DNA of 49,513 bases from an uncultured Prevotella sp. (GTDB lineage: Bacteria; Bacteroidota; Bacteroidia; Bacteroidales; Bacteroidaceae), in assembly GCA_944319815.1 (NCBI GenBank), contig CALUEX010000019.1:1-49513 (forward strand). The letters are read 5' to 3'. Below are positions 1 to 8,787 of this stretch, one piece after another (the first letter of the stretch is position 1; each line of letters begins with the position of its first letter). Below the pieces are notes generated by a model, which saw only the letters and a program-made list of their open reading frames with translations, made no database searches and had not been told where the DNA came from. Position numbers and translations under genes: made by a program.

Positions 1-310
1 GCGAAATGCCGTTTTATCGGCATTTATGGGACTAAAATTGAAAAGTCCTGCACCAGTCTTATACCGAACTCACGTTACTTTACTACATAACTCCTAACTC
101 CTAAAGAAAAAGGCATTTGTCGTTAACTCCTTAGCGAGTGAAACGAGCGTTAACTCTTTTAACTCCTAATGAATGGGAGCTTTGCGAACATTCATTAAAA
201 AAATGCTTTGCTGGGTGAAGACACCCAACAAAGCATTTGTCTTTAACTCCTTAGCGAGTGAAACGAGCGATAACTCCTTTAACTCCTTTAACTACTGGAG
301 AAAATTATTC
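1..310. other. Intergenic repeat region downstream of the C10 protease gene
   Basis: No gene is supported here. Positions 1-40 match, in reverse orientation, the long flank of the GTAG-hairpin repeats seen at 8700-8740 and 9140-9185, so another copy probably lies just left of the window. Positions 60-300 carry repeated units of the type TAACTCCTTAGCGAGTGAAA, related to those at 16674-16800 and 22255-22320. A terminator-like hairpin lies at 194-238. Confidence 0.6.
194..238 (-). terminator. Probable intrinsic terminator of the SusC-to-protease operon
   Basis: Arms at 201-217 and 222-238 form a 17-bp stem around a 4-nt loop, with one G:U-type pair. Read on the minus strand the stem is followed by a run of T at 194-200. 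It lies about 70 bp past the stop codon of the C10 protease gene. Confidence 0.65.
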
Positions 311-2014
311 TTATTTCTTCATCACCTTCGTGGTTTCACCGCCCTTCTTGATGATGAGCAGGCCGTTCATGGGCACGTCGTTGATGTTGAAGCTGGATGC
401 CGGTGCAGAGTAAACCTCTACGCCGCTGGCTGTGTAGACGTGTGCCATGCCGTCGTCGGCTGTCGTGTCAACCACGGCGTTGGCTATACCCGTTGCCGGC
501 TGGGCGTCGAGCGTGATGCCGTCGTCCGTCTTGGTCAGGGTGTAGCGCGAAGTCTTGCCCTCGCCGAAGCTCATAGGCGTGATTTCGTCATAGCCAGAGT
601 CCTGCACGCCGAGGTAAACGGTATATGTGCCGTTGGCCAGGTCTCTTGTGTTGCAGGCTATGTCGCCTTGGGTGAAGAAGCCCAAACCTATAGAGTAAGC
701 GTTGCCGTCGCGATAAATCATGGGGATGAAGTTGCTGGCAAAGTCATAATTGCCCAGGCTGTGCATGACGCCGTCGTTGCCTTCGGCTATGACGTGTATC
801 TTGCCGGTGAAGTCGTACCAGTTGTAGTTGGCCACTGAGCATCCCGTGAGGTTGGGGATTATGTAGCTGCTGCCGCGTGTGCTCATCCTCAGGCCCTGGT
901 CGTTGGGGTCATTGCTGTACCATACCACTTCACTTACGTGCGGGATGTTCTCGTCGGCTTTTGCGAAGCCCGTCAGCATATTCTGGCCGCTGGTGAACGC
1001 ATAGCTGTTTTCGTATGGGTGAGGGTCGAGGATGTTGAAGTCGTAGTAACCGTCGGCTTCGCCTTCCCATCCCCAGTTGACGTACACTTTTCCTTCTGCG
1101 TCGTAGCCGGTGAATACGAAGGCGTGGCCGCCCATGCTGACGTCGGTGCCCGAGTAGAGGATGGGACGCCCTGCGGCAAGCTCTTCATAAATCATCTGGC
1201 TCCAATCGCTGTCACTGTGGCCGTCGCGCATACGGCAGGCTACGTTCTTGTTGTAGCCGAAGTAAGTGGCTACGGCTTGGGCTGCCAAGATGCCGTGAGA
1301 ACCGCTGGAAATATGCGAGTAAACCATGTCAACAGTCAGTCCGCAGTGGTACATCAGCGTGGCAACGGCCGATGCCTGTGCGTCGCTGTAGGAACCGTCG
1401 AGATAGCTGTCCTTCATGTTGGCGTAGTCGTATGTCTGCTGGCTGAAGTCTATCTGTGTGTGGTTATAAGTGTCATACTTCGTGCCCTGGCCATGTGTTG
1501 GGTATTTGTGGTAGTACATGATTTGTGCCATTGCCGTGGCAACGCATCCCGTGAGCGACCTTGAATTACCGTCCATGGGGCAGAGCCTGTTGAACGGTTC
1601 GCCTTGTCCCCATGTGCAGGTCAGCATCGGGGCAACGGTCTCGGGCAGTCCGGCGGGCACTGCGCGTGTCTCGCGGGTGTATCCGTTGCCGTCCTCGAGC
1701 GATGCGTTGACTGCATCGAGCCACCACTGCAGTCCGTCGGGGATGTTCTCGGCGTTGAAGTCGCTGTTGGCAACGGCCAGCACGGCCTCGTTGCGGTCGT
1801 CGTTTGATATTACGGCAAATCCTACGCCATTGCCACCCATCACGGTGAGCTCGTTCATCACCTTGAGCTCGTTTATGGCTACGTTAGCGCGTGCCGTCTT
1901 GCTGCCGAGCACGCTCATTGCTATTGCACGTTTCTGTTGTGCGGTGCGCTCGGCTGCGTTCGTTCCGAGCACGGCGAGCAGTGCGAGCGCGATGATAGAA
2001 TAACGTTTTTTCAT
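311..2014 (-). CDS. Secreted C10 family (streptopain/interpain-like) cysteine protease
   Basis: The 567-residue protein begins with a signal peptide (about residues 1-20), followed by a Spi-like propeptide to about residue 120 and a papain-fold C10 domain. The nucleophile is probably Cys157 in SLTGCVATAMAQIMYYHKYP, and the catalytic histidine His297 in GGHAFVFTGYD. The NWGW motif near residue 313 is also typical of the family. The last 60 or so residues resemble a type IX secretion sorting domain, ending GLLIIKKGGETTKVMKK; this is inferred from pattern only. C10 proteases are secreted endopeptidases, and Prevotella interpain A degrades host proteins. The gene follows the SusC/SusD/lipoprotein genes on the same strand, which suggests that it supplies peptides to that transporter. 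No promoter match was seen in the 103-bp gap upstream. Confidence 0.9.
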   Translation of the reverse strand: MKKRYSIIALALLAVLGTNAAERTAQQKRAIAMSVLGSKTARANVAINELKVMNELTVMGGNGVGFAVISNDDRNEAVLAVANSDFNAENIPDGLQWWLDAVNASLEDGNGYTRETRAVPAGLPETVAPMLTCTWGQGEPFNRLCPMDGNSRSLTGCVATAMAQIMYYHKYPTHGQGTKYDTYNHTQIDFSQQTYDYANMKDSYLDGSYSDAQASAVATLMYHCGLTVDMVYSHISSGSHGILAAQAVATYFGYNKNVACRMRDGHSDSDWSQMIYEELAAGRPILYSGTDVSMGGHAFVFTGYDAEGKVYVNWGWEGEADGYYDFNILDPHPYENSYAFTSGQNMLTGFAKADENIPHVSEVVWYSNDPNDQGLRMSTRGSSYIIPNLTGCSVANYNWYDFTGKIHVIAEGNDGVMHSLGNYDFASNFIPMIYRDGNAYSIGLGFFTQGDIACNTRDLANGTYTVYLGVQDSGYDEITPMSFGEGKTSRYTLTKTDDGITLDAQPATGIANAVVDTTADDGMAHVYTASGVEVYSAPASSFNINDVPMNGLLIIKKGGETTKVMKK

Positions 2015-2051
2015 AAATAAGAGTTTGAAGTTTGGTTAGTCTTTTCAAGTG

Positions 2052-2090
2052 AACAAGGCCCGGCGGAAACATATTCCGCCCGGCCTTGTT
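2052..2090. other. GC-rich hairpin between the lipoprotein and protease genes
   Basis: Arms at 2052-2067 and 2075-2090 pair over 16 bp with one mismatch around a 7-nt loop. A T run follows on the plus strand only, so for minus-strand transcripts it is not a standard terminator. It may stabilise or partly attenuate the mRNA between the two genes. Confidence 0.5.
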
Positions 2091-2117
2091 TTTCGGTTAT
2101 TCCGATAGTGTTAATGC

Positions 2118-3137
2118 TTATTCTTCTCCCTGTACCGGCAGTCCGCTCTGGTCTATCACGTCATAGCCTTTGGGGAACAGGATGGCGTGGGGCACGCCGT
2201 TGTAGCCGGCACCCGTGTCGCCAATCTGAAGCATCCATGAGAACACTACGACGTTCTCAGCCGTAACTCCTGGCTCAAGCGTAACTTGCTCGCCTTCGGG
2301 ATAGTACGTTCCATCGCCGCTCGGGATGATTGTGCCTGTGAATGCGGGGTCGTCTGTCACGGTCGCGTCAGCATAGAACAGCGTCGGGTTACTGCCAAGC
2401 TCTGCACGGTGTGACGAGCTTGAGATGGTGAAGGTCAGGCCGTAGCCTACGCCGTTGTCGCCGAAGATGGTCTGCGGCGTGCCGTCCTCGTTGTAGAGCG
2501 GGTTGCCGTTTTCGTCGGTTGCCTGTAAGTTGTACGGGTCTTTCAGGTAGAACGTAGACTTTGTTATTGTTACAGGGTTACCTTCGGTGTCGGTACGCTG
2601 CGAAGTGGTCTTGCCGTACTCGTAGATGATTGCATCCCACAGTGAGCCGTGTGTTCCGTCGCCGATGAACCGGGTGTAGAACATGGCTCCAGGTACGCGG
2701 CGGCATACGCTGACGGTGAAGGTCATCGACTTGCTGCCGTACACATAGGCGTCTTCGTCGTTAACGCCGATGACAATCTCCTTGCCGATTGTGCCGGCGG
2801 GCAATGTCAGGTTAACCGGGAGAGTCTTGCTCTCCTCGCCTGCGGCAAAACTAACCTCTGTGGGAAAGTCCTTTATACTTACATCTGGGTCGTCGGATGT
2901 GTAAAAGAGTTTGTAACTTTTGGCCTCCTCGGTGTCGTGGCGCTCTACGGTGAACGTGATTATTGGCTCTTCGTCCTGTGTGAAGATAAAGGTTGTCTCG
3001 TCGGCCGAGATATAGGCTCCGGCGGCACCGGTTTCGGGCGCGGCGGGGTCATACTCGTACTCGTCGGTACAGGCGGTGAAAGCCAGTGCCAATGTTGCCA
3101 AGGCCACCGCATAGCCGTTTTTGAATATTCTGTTCAT
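2118..3137 (-). CDS. Calx-beta-like surface lipoprotein of the SusC/SusD operon
   Basis: The 339-residue protein has a lipoprotein signal with Cys23 (FTAC), followed by an acidic stretch (TDEYEYD) of the kind that directs Bacteroidetes lipoproteins to the cell surface. Residues of about 40-145 look like a Calx-beta/immunoglobulin-like beta sandwich (TTFIFTQDEEPIITFTVERH, then FPTEVSFAAGEESKTLPVNL). The rest has no family that I recognise. Extra lipoproteins encoded after susD commonly bind ligand at the cell surface. The gene starts 33 bp after the susD stop codon and is probably cotranscribed with it. The ligand is unknown; the protease gene next door favours peptides over glycans (inference). 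Confidence 0.75.
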   Translation of the reverse strand: MNRIFKNGYAVALATLALAFTACTDEYEYDPAAPETGAAGAYISADETTFIFTQDEEPIITFTVERHDTEEAKSYKLFYTSDDPDVSIKDFPTEVSFAAGEESKTLPVNLTLPAGTIGKEIVIGVNDEDAYVYGSKSMTFTVSVCRRVPGAMFYTRFIGDGTHGSLWDAIIYEYGKTTSQRTDTEGNPVTITKSTFYLKDPYNLQATDENGNPLYNEDGTPQTIFGDNGVGYGLTFTISSSSHRAELGSNPTLFYADATVTDDPAFTGTIIPSGDGTYYPEGEQVTLEPGVTAENVVVFSWMLQIGDTGAGYNGVPHAILFPKGYDVIDQSGLPVQGEE

Positions 3138-3170
3138 GGTTGATGTTTTACTTTTGTTGTGTTAATAGGT

Positions 3171-4796
3171 TTAGTCAAGCGGAACAGCTGTGTACCTGTT
3201 TGTCGGGTCTGGGTTGTTCCAACCTACCAATGCGCTGTTGTTGTTGCCCTCGGTCTGCACTATTACATAGTTCATCCAAGCCGGGCGCCTTGTAGTCACG
3301 AAACGTGTGTCGTCAGAGAAGTTTGAACCGTCTTGTGTGCGGTCAACAGCGATGTCGCGCCTCTTGATGTCGAAGAAAGCCTGGCCTTCGCCCCAAAGTT
3401 CCACGCGCTTCTGGAAGAGTATTTCATCTATCAACTCATCCTTGCCGCTCGGAGCATTATATGTGGGGCCCTGGAATACCATCCTGTTGCTCCTCATGAA
3501 GCTGTTGAGCTCATTGCGTGCAGATGCCGGGTCTAACTCGGCCAAAGCCTCAAAGCGGATGAAGTACATCTCCTCAACGCGCATCAGCGGGTACGATGTG
3601 GCGGCTGCCACGGTAGGAACGCTGGTGTTGCCTTCATTCGGCTGGAACTTGTGCGACTGGCCGGGCACTACTGCCTTTCCGCCGTCCCAGAGTCTCTTTC
3701 TCCAGTCTGAGTCGCTGATGCGGTTGTACATCGGTATGTGGATGCAGGGATAAGCTCCTGCTCCAGAGTAACCGAACTCTACTTCCGGCGTCATCCATGA
3801 AGTCCAGTTGACGATACCCGACGTTACCGTTGAGTTGTCGGCTGTCTGCGAAACACCCCACATCCATTTGCTTATGTCGTTGAAGCAGGTTTTCGTGTAT
3901 CCTCCTGTAAAGTAGCCCTGGTCGTCGAATGCGAGACAGTCTGTGTAAGACATCGGCTTCTGTCCAGAGGCGTTAATGGCGTCTTGTGCAAATTCAAGAG
4001 CCAATGCGTATTCACCCACCCACATATAGAGGCGTGCCTTCAGGCCGTATACAACGGCAAGGCTTGCCAGCGTCTTGTCGGCGGCATACGTCGTGCCGTT
4101 GAGGTTGGGGATGAGCTCCTCGGCCTGGTTAAGGTCGTTGAGGATGAAGTTGAACATCTCTTCACGTGTTGCGCGAGGGTTGTTCTTGGTTTCCTCGATG
4201 GTCGTTGTCTCGGTTGTGATGGGCACGGTGAGGTTGGTCACGTCGTTGCCGTCGCTGTTGACACCTGTCGTGAAGATGTCGTTGGGCAGGAACTCGTAGC
4301 AGCGTGCAAGGTCGAGGTACATCATGGCGCGGAAGGCATAGCCCTCGCCCTTAGCCCCGAGCTCTATGGCCGTAGGCTCCTCAACGGCGTTAACTGCCGC
4401 GATGAGCTTGTTGCAAGCCATGATGTTGGCGTAGCTGTAGTTCCAGATATACTGCATATAGGCAGAGTTCTCGCCCATCTGCATATTTGCCTCCCAAGCG
4501 CGGAAGTGGTCATAGCCAGAGTAAGGAATGACCATATCCTCGGTTTGCACGTCGCGTATGTGCATCAAAGCTCCGTATCCGAAAGCGTAGTCGGTGAAGT
4601 TGAGCGTGCGCGCGTCCATTATGTTGAAGCGTGCCGGCAGGGCCATCATCAAGCCGGTTATGGTGTTGTCGGATTCGTCCACCTGGTCTTGAGTGAAGCC
4701 GTCGGTGGGTATGGTCTCCTCTATACATCCCGTCAGGGAGAGGCAAGCCGAGCATACGGCGACACCTGCCAACAGTTTGATATTTCTTTTAATCAT
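3171..4796 (-). CDS. RagB/SusD family nutrient-binding outer-membrane lipoprotein
   Basis: The 541-residue protein has a signal peptide with lipobox LTGC (Cys24), followed by IEET, which fits a surface-export signal. The SusD features are the N-terminal helical region, TPR-like helices (GEGYAFRAMMYLDLARCYEF, near residue 155) and the C-terminal region with ELWGEGQAFFDIKRRD. SusD proteins form the lid over the SusC barrel and capture the substrate. The gene starts 28 bp after susC. The sequence does not reveal the substrate; RagB-type proteins can bind peptides, which would fit the protease encoded in the same operon. Confidence 0.93.
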   Translation of the reverse strand: MIKRNIKLLAGVAVCSACLSLTGCIEETIPTDGFTQDQVDESDNTITGLMMALPARFNIMDARTLNFTDYAFGYGALMHIRDVQTEDMVIPYSGYDHFRAWEANMQMGENSAYMQYIWNYSYANIMACNKLIAAVNAVEEPTAIELGAKGEGYAFRAMMYLDLARCYEFLPNDIFTTGVNSDGNDVTNLTVPITTETTTIEETKNNPRATREEMFNFILNDLNQAEELIPNLNGTTYAADKTLASLAVVYGLKARLYMWVGEYALALEFAQDAINASGQKPMSYTDCLAFDDQGYFTGGYTKTCFNDISKWMWGVSQTADNSTVTSGIVNWTSWMTPEVEFGYSGAGAYPCIHIPMYNRISDSDWRKRLWDGGKAVVPGQSHKFQPNEGNTSVPTVAAATSYPLMRVEEMYFIRFEALAELDPASARNELNSFMRSNRMVFQGPTYNAPSGKDELIDEILFQKRVELWGEGQAFFDIKRRDIAVDRTQDGSNFSDDTRFVTTRRPAWMNYVIVQTEGNNNSALVGWNNPDPTNRYTAVPLD

Positions 4797-4824
4797 AGTT
4801 GTATCCTATTCTTTGTTTGTTATG

Positions 4825-7800
4825 TTAGAAAGTTACTGACAGTCCGCCTGATATGGTGCGCATCGGTGCGTAGTAAGCAGATGTGATAGTTCCGGAAATG
4901 CTCTGGCGCGGGTCAAGACCCTGGCGCTTGCTCCATGTCCAGAGGTTGTCACCTGTTACGTAGAGGCGGACGTTGTTGATACCAATGCCAGAGAGCCACT
5001 TCTTGGGCAGGTTGTAAGCCACGGTGAAGTTCTGGAAGCAGAGGTAAGACGCATCCGTGAGGAAGCGGTCAGACGTTGCTGCCGTATAGGTGTCTTTGTA
5101 CTGCAGGCGCGGTACGTCGGTGTTGGTGTTGGTCGGCGTCCAAGAGTTGAGCAGGTCGGTGTGGAATGCCGCACCGCGTGTACCGGCCATCTGGCTTGCG
5201 TAGGTTGAGTCGTAAACCTTTCCGCCAATCTGGTAAGAGAAGTTGGCCGAAATCTCGAGGCCTTTCCAGCTGATGCTTGTGCCGAAGCCACCGTAAACGT
5301 CGGGCAGGGCCGTGCCGCAGCGGTGATAGTCGGCTTTGCTGTAGTCGGCGGTCTTCTCCTGGCCTACCACGTTGCCTTCAGCGTCGGTTACGTCCATCCA
5401 GTAGAGGGCTTCACCCGTCTCGGGGTCAACGCCGGCGTAGCGCTTCATGTAGAATGTGTACATAGGTTCTCCCTCTCCGTAGAAGTAAGTGCCGCTGCTG
5501 TATCCCTCAACGCCGTCAACTTCCATTGTGCGGCGCTCTGCCGGCAGCCTTGTAATCTTGTTCTGGTAAGCCGTGAGGTTGAGGTTGGCCGACCATGTGA
5601 GGTCCTTCGTGCGGATGATGTCGCCGAAGAGCTCAAGCTCGAAGCCCATGTTGCGCATATCGCCTACGTTGGCGTAGTGGCCGGTGAAGCCGTATGACGG
5701 CGCAATCGGGAAGTTGAAGAGCATATCAGAGGTCTTGCGGTAGAAGAACTCGGCGCTACCTGAGAGCCTTCCGCGCCAGAACGAGAACTCGAAGCCGGTG
5801 TTGAAGTTGCCGTTCTTCTCCCATGTGATGCCCTTCTCGCCGATGCCGTTGGGCACGAGCGCGATTTGGTCGTTCTGGTTTTCAACTATGTATGTATTGG
5901 TGTAGAGGTAGGCACCGATGTTGTCGTTACCCTGCTCACCGTAAGAGGCCTTGAACTTGAATTCGTCAACCCAAGGAGCTGTGAACCACTTTTCCTTGCT
6001 GATAATCCAGGCACCGCCCACAGAGAAGAAGTTACCCCAGCGGTTGTCCGGGTGGAAGCGTGACGAAGCGTCGCGGCGGTATGAGAATGAACCGAAGTAT
6101 TTTTCGTCGTAGTTGTAAAGGGCGCGTCCGAAGTAACCCTCTACGTTGTAGTCGCCAGTGTAAGAGTTCGGCCTTCCTGAGATTACGGCGCCTGCAAGCT
6201 CAGTGTTGCTCGGCAGGAACTGGTTGCTCGTAGAGCCCGAGAGGCTGTAGGTGCGTGTACGGTAGTATTCGTGGCCGAGCATTATTTCAACGTTGTGGTC
6301 GCCGAAAGAGTGAACCCAGTTGAGCAACTGCTGGTAGTTGTATGCCCATGTGCGGACGTGGCTCTTTGACACTGAACCGTTCAGCGTGGCATACTGGCCG
6401 TAGTATGGGTTGACGGTTGCCGTCTGGCGTGCCTCGTCGGTAGATACCGTGTTCACAGACGTGAACTTGAAGTCCTTGAGGAAGCGGATTTCAGCCGTAC
6501 CCGTTGCGGTCATGGCGTTACCCTCGCTGTTGTTTACGTTGAGCAGGTTGTCTGACAGCGGGTTAGACTGTGCCATGTACGGACGCTTCAGGCCGATGAC
6601 CCTTCCGTCACCGTAGTCGTACATATTGATGCCCGAGTTGTTGTCGAATATGATGTTGCCTTGTCCGTCGCGGATGTAGAGCGGATAGATTGGAGCCATC
6701 TGCGTGAGGGCGAAGATGTTGCCCGACGAGGCGGCATCGCCGCTTTCCACGTAGTTCTGGTTGTAATGTGCGTAGCTGAAGTTTGCACCGAGCTTGAGCC
6801 AAGGCCTGAGCTGGTAGTCAGCCTTTAAACGTGCGGAGAGACGTGTATAGTCAGAGTTTGTGGAGATACCTTCGTTGTCGAGGTAGTTCACCGAGCCGTA
6901 GAACGAAGAGCGGTCGGTAGAGCCCGTAGCCGTGAGGGTGTACTCCTGGCGCAGACCGTTCTTGTAGGCTGCGTCGCTCCAGTCGTCGGGCAGGAGCATA
7001 TACTCGTTGCCGGCGTAGCTTATTACGTTGCCGAGCGTGGCGTTGGGGTTGAGCTTGCCGTTGGCGCCGATGAGGTATTCACCCTGCGGCACGGTGTAGA
7101 CGTTGTAGCTGAGGCCCATGTCCGAAACCTCGGTCAGGTGCTGGTTGGCGAACAGGGCAGCGCGGTCGGCACTGTAGTTAAGCTCGTTCTGTGCGTACAT
7201 ATTGAGTGCGCCGTACCATGTCTCGTAATACTTGGCCGGGCTGTCGATTGTGTAGTAGTCGGGTATTGCGCGTGAGTTTGAACCCCACTTTGCGTCAACC
7301 GTGATAGAGGCAGTTCCCTTCTTTGCGGCTTTCGTCGTGATAAGGATGACACCGTTGGCACCGCGGGCACCGTAGAGGGCTGCCGAGGCGGCGTCCTTGA
7401 GGACTGTCATAGACTCTATGTCTTGGTTGCTTATGGTATTGAGGTCGCCGTCGAACGGTGCGCCGTCAAGTATGATGAGCGGTGAGCTGCCGGCGTTGAT
7501 TGAGCTGATACCTCGAATGTTGATTGACGTTGACGAGCTACCGGGCTGTCCAGAGTTGCTGTACATCTGCACGCCGGATACCTTACCGACGAGTGCGTCT
7601 ACAGGGTTGGACACTTGCGCACGGTTGATGTCGTCAGACTTTACTACCGCGGCCGAACCCGTGAAGGCCGACTTCTTTGCAGTACCGTAAGCTACGACCA
7701 TCACTTCGTCAAGTGCAGTCTGTTCAGGCACGAGCACCACGTTGACAGTGTTGCCTTTCACCCTTACCTCTTGCGTCTCCATGCCGACGTAAGACACCGT

Positions 7801-8013
7801 GATGGTGTTGTGGCCGGCGGGCATGGATAGCGAGAACCGTCCGTCAGCGTCGGTTACGGTGCCGGTGTTCGCGCCGACAATCCTGACTGTGGCGCCGATG
7901 ACGGGCTGGCCGTCCTCCTGGGACACCACGGTTCCCGTGACTGACGTTTGAGCCAGCGCAATCCCCAATGACAGGAAAAGGCAGGCTAAAATCATAGTTA
8001 GTCTTTTTTCCAT
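4825..8013 (-). CDS. SusC/RagA family TonB-dependent outer-membrane transporter
   Basis: The 1062-residue protein has a signal peptide ending at ALAQ (about residue 21), a carboxypeptidase-regulatory-like domain (about 24-105, VTGTVVSQEDGQPVIGATVR), a TonB-box-like VMVVAYG, a plug domain with SSINIRGISS and DGAPFDGDLNTISNQDIESM, and a long beta barrel ending in GGLSVTF with a terminal aromatic residue. The length is usual for SusC. It imports oligomeric nutrients across the outer membrane with the SusD lid, powered by TonB-ExbBD. It is the first gene of a four-gene minus-strand operon. A Bacteroidetes -7 element lies about 45 bp upstream. No ECF sigma/anti-sigma pair or SusR-type regulator is encoded nearby. 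Confidence 0.95.
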   Translation of the reverse strand: MEKRLTMILACLFLSLGIALAQTSVTGTVVSQEDGQPVIGATVRIVGANTGTVTDADGRFSLSMPAGHNTITVSYVGMETQEVRVKGNTVNVVLVPEQTALDEVMVVAYGTAKKSAFTGSAAVVKSDDINRAQVSNPVDALVGKVSGVQMYSNSGQPGSSSTSINIRGISSINAGSSPLIILDGAPFDGDLNTISNQDIESMTVLKDAASAALYGARGANGVILITTKAAKKGTASITVDAKWGSNSRAIPDYYTIDSPAKYYETWYGALNMYAQNELNYSADRAALFANQHLTEVSDMGLSYNVYTVPQGEYLIGANGKLNPNATLGNVISYAGNEYMLLPDDWSDAAYKNGLRQEYTLTATGSTDRSSFYGSVNYLDNEGISTNSDYTRLSARLKADYQLRPWLKLGANFSYAHYNQNYVESGDAASSGNIFALTQMAPIYPLYIRDGQGNIIFDNNSGINMYDYGDGRVIGLKRPYMAQSNPLSDNLLNVNNSEGNAMTATGTAEIRFLKDFKFTSVNTVSTDEARQTATVNPYYGQYATLNGSVSKSHVRTWAYNYQQLLNWVHSFGDHNVEIMLGHEYYRTRTYSLSGSTSNQFLPSNTELAGAVISGRPNSYTGDYNVEGYFGRALYNYDEKYFGSFSYRRDASSRFHPDNRWGNFFSVGGAWIISKEKWFTAPWVDEFKFKASYGEQGNDNIGAYLYTNTYIVENQNDQIALVPNGIGEKGITWEKNGNFNTGFEFSFWRGRLSGSAEFFYRKTSDMLFNFPIAPSYGFTGHYANVGDMRNMGFELELFGDIIRTKDLTWSANLNLTAYQNKITRLPAERRTMEVDGVEGYSSGTYFYGEGEPMYTFYMKRYAGVDPETGEALYWMDVTDAEGNVVGQEKTADYSKADYHRCGTALPDVYGGFGTSISWKGLEISANFSYQIGGKVYDSTYASQMAGTRGAAFHTDLLNSWTPTNTNTDVPRLQYKDTYTAATSDRFLTDASYLCFQNFTVAYNLPKKWLSGIGINNVRLYVTGDNLWTWSKRQGLDPRQSISGTITSAYYAPMRTISGGLSVTF

Positions 8014-8057
8014 AAAAATACTCTCTAATAAATAAGTTATACTTTTGTTACAAGTTG

Positions 8058-8065
8058 CAAAATTA
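8058..8065 (-). promoter_or_regulatory. Probable -7 element for susC
   Basis: The minus strand reads TAATTTTG, matching the Bacteroidetes -7 consensus TAnnTTTG. This gives a leader of roughly 40 nt before the susC start at 8013. No good -33 TTTG is seen at standard spacing. Confidence 0.5.
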
Positions 8066-8355
8066 AAGATAAATTAAACAAGTAAGAAATAAAAATGAAA
8101 AAAAAGTGGTTAGGCATCCGTTTTTTAACAAAAGTATCAGTGTAATTCCGTCTTTTTGTCGATAAGTGACATTTTTACACCAAAAAACCTTTCACTTTGT
8201 ACAGCGCGTCACTGCATAAAAGGTGTATATTTACAATTAAATTGCATAAATATTTATATTTGCAGGTTAAAAAACTTGTGGGCGTTAACAGGAGTAAAGA
8301 TAATTTTTTATATGAACGGCCGCATTTTGTCTCGTCGGTTATGGATTGTGAACCT

Positions 8356-8454
8356 GCCCCTCCCAACCTCCCCGAGAATGAAAAGGCAGCCCCTCCCAAC
8401 CTCCCCGAGAATGAAAAGGCAGCCCCCTCCCAACCTCCCCGAGGGGAGGGGAAT
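8356..8454. repeat. 33-bp tandem repeat of pyrimidine-rich units
   Basis: Two identical 33-bp units (8356-8388 and 8389-8421) begin GCCCCTCCCAACCTCCCCGA and continue with GAATGAAAAGGCA. A third unit from 8422 keeps the full palindrome CCTCCCCGAGGGGAGG. The first two units therefore look like copies with a truncated hairpin. The third unit plus its right flank matches 16790-16840 in inverse orientation. Confidence 0.8.
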
Positions 8455-8563
8455 GAATGAAAAGGCTAATGTCTTAACTCCTTTACTACATAACTCCTTA
8501 ACTCCTACGTGAGTTCGGCATAAAACACGGCATTCGTTCTCCGCCAAGTTGCCACCCACGTTT

Positions 8564-8588
8564 GTAGGGACGCTCGGTCTGAGCGTCC
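8564..8588 (+). repeat. GTAG-led REP hairpin 1 (type A)
   Basis: GTAG (8564-8567) is followed by an 8-bp stem GGACGCTC/GAGCGTCC with loop GGTCT. It is preceded by CCACCCACGTTT. It pairs in inverted orientation with the hairpin at 8657-8681, and the flanks outside the pair are also inverted copies over about 70 bp. Confidence 0.85.
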
Positions 8589-8656
8589 GGGTAGCTATGA
8601 AAACAGCCAATGGCTGCAATGTAAACGACCAATGACTATCTTTTTATGAATTACCC

Positions 8657-8681
8657 GGACGCTCAGACCGAGCGTCCCTAC
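8657..8681 (-). repeat. GTAG-led REP hairpin 2 (type A)
   Basis: On the minus strand GTAG (8681-8678) leads the same 8-bp stem as hairpin 1. The longer flank (8682-8735) includes GCAGAGGGCGAATGCCGTGC and ends near ACGGGACAAA, matching flanks at 9140-9185, 16345-16385 and 1-40. Confidence 0.85.
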
Positions 8682-8787
8682 ACACGTGGATGGCAACGTG
8701 GCAGAGGGCGAATGCCGTGCTTCATCGGTTTTTACGGGACAAAGTTTGACTATCCGCCGTCGCCTTATATAACACTTTGGCCCTGCG

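Larger units (their letters stand above)
8014..8787. other. Repeat-rich intergenic region between susC and the recombinase remnant
   Basis: This 774-bp gap holds the susC promoter, an AT-rich stretch (8080-8330), a 33-bp tandem repeat (8356-8454), a TAACTCC-type repeat (8456-8510), and a pair of inverted GTAG hairpins (8564-8681) whose flanks reach about 8511 and 8735. No gene is supported. Confidence 0.7.

Noticed and set aside
8356-8454. Possible CRISPR-like array
   Set aside because: The units are contiguous 33-bp tandem copies without unique spacers, and no cas gene is nearby.
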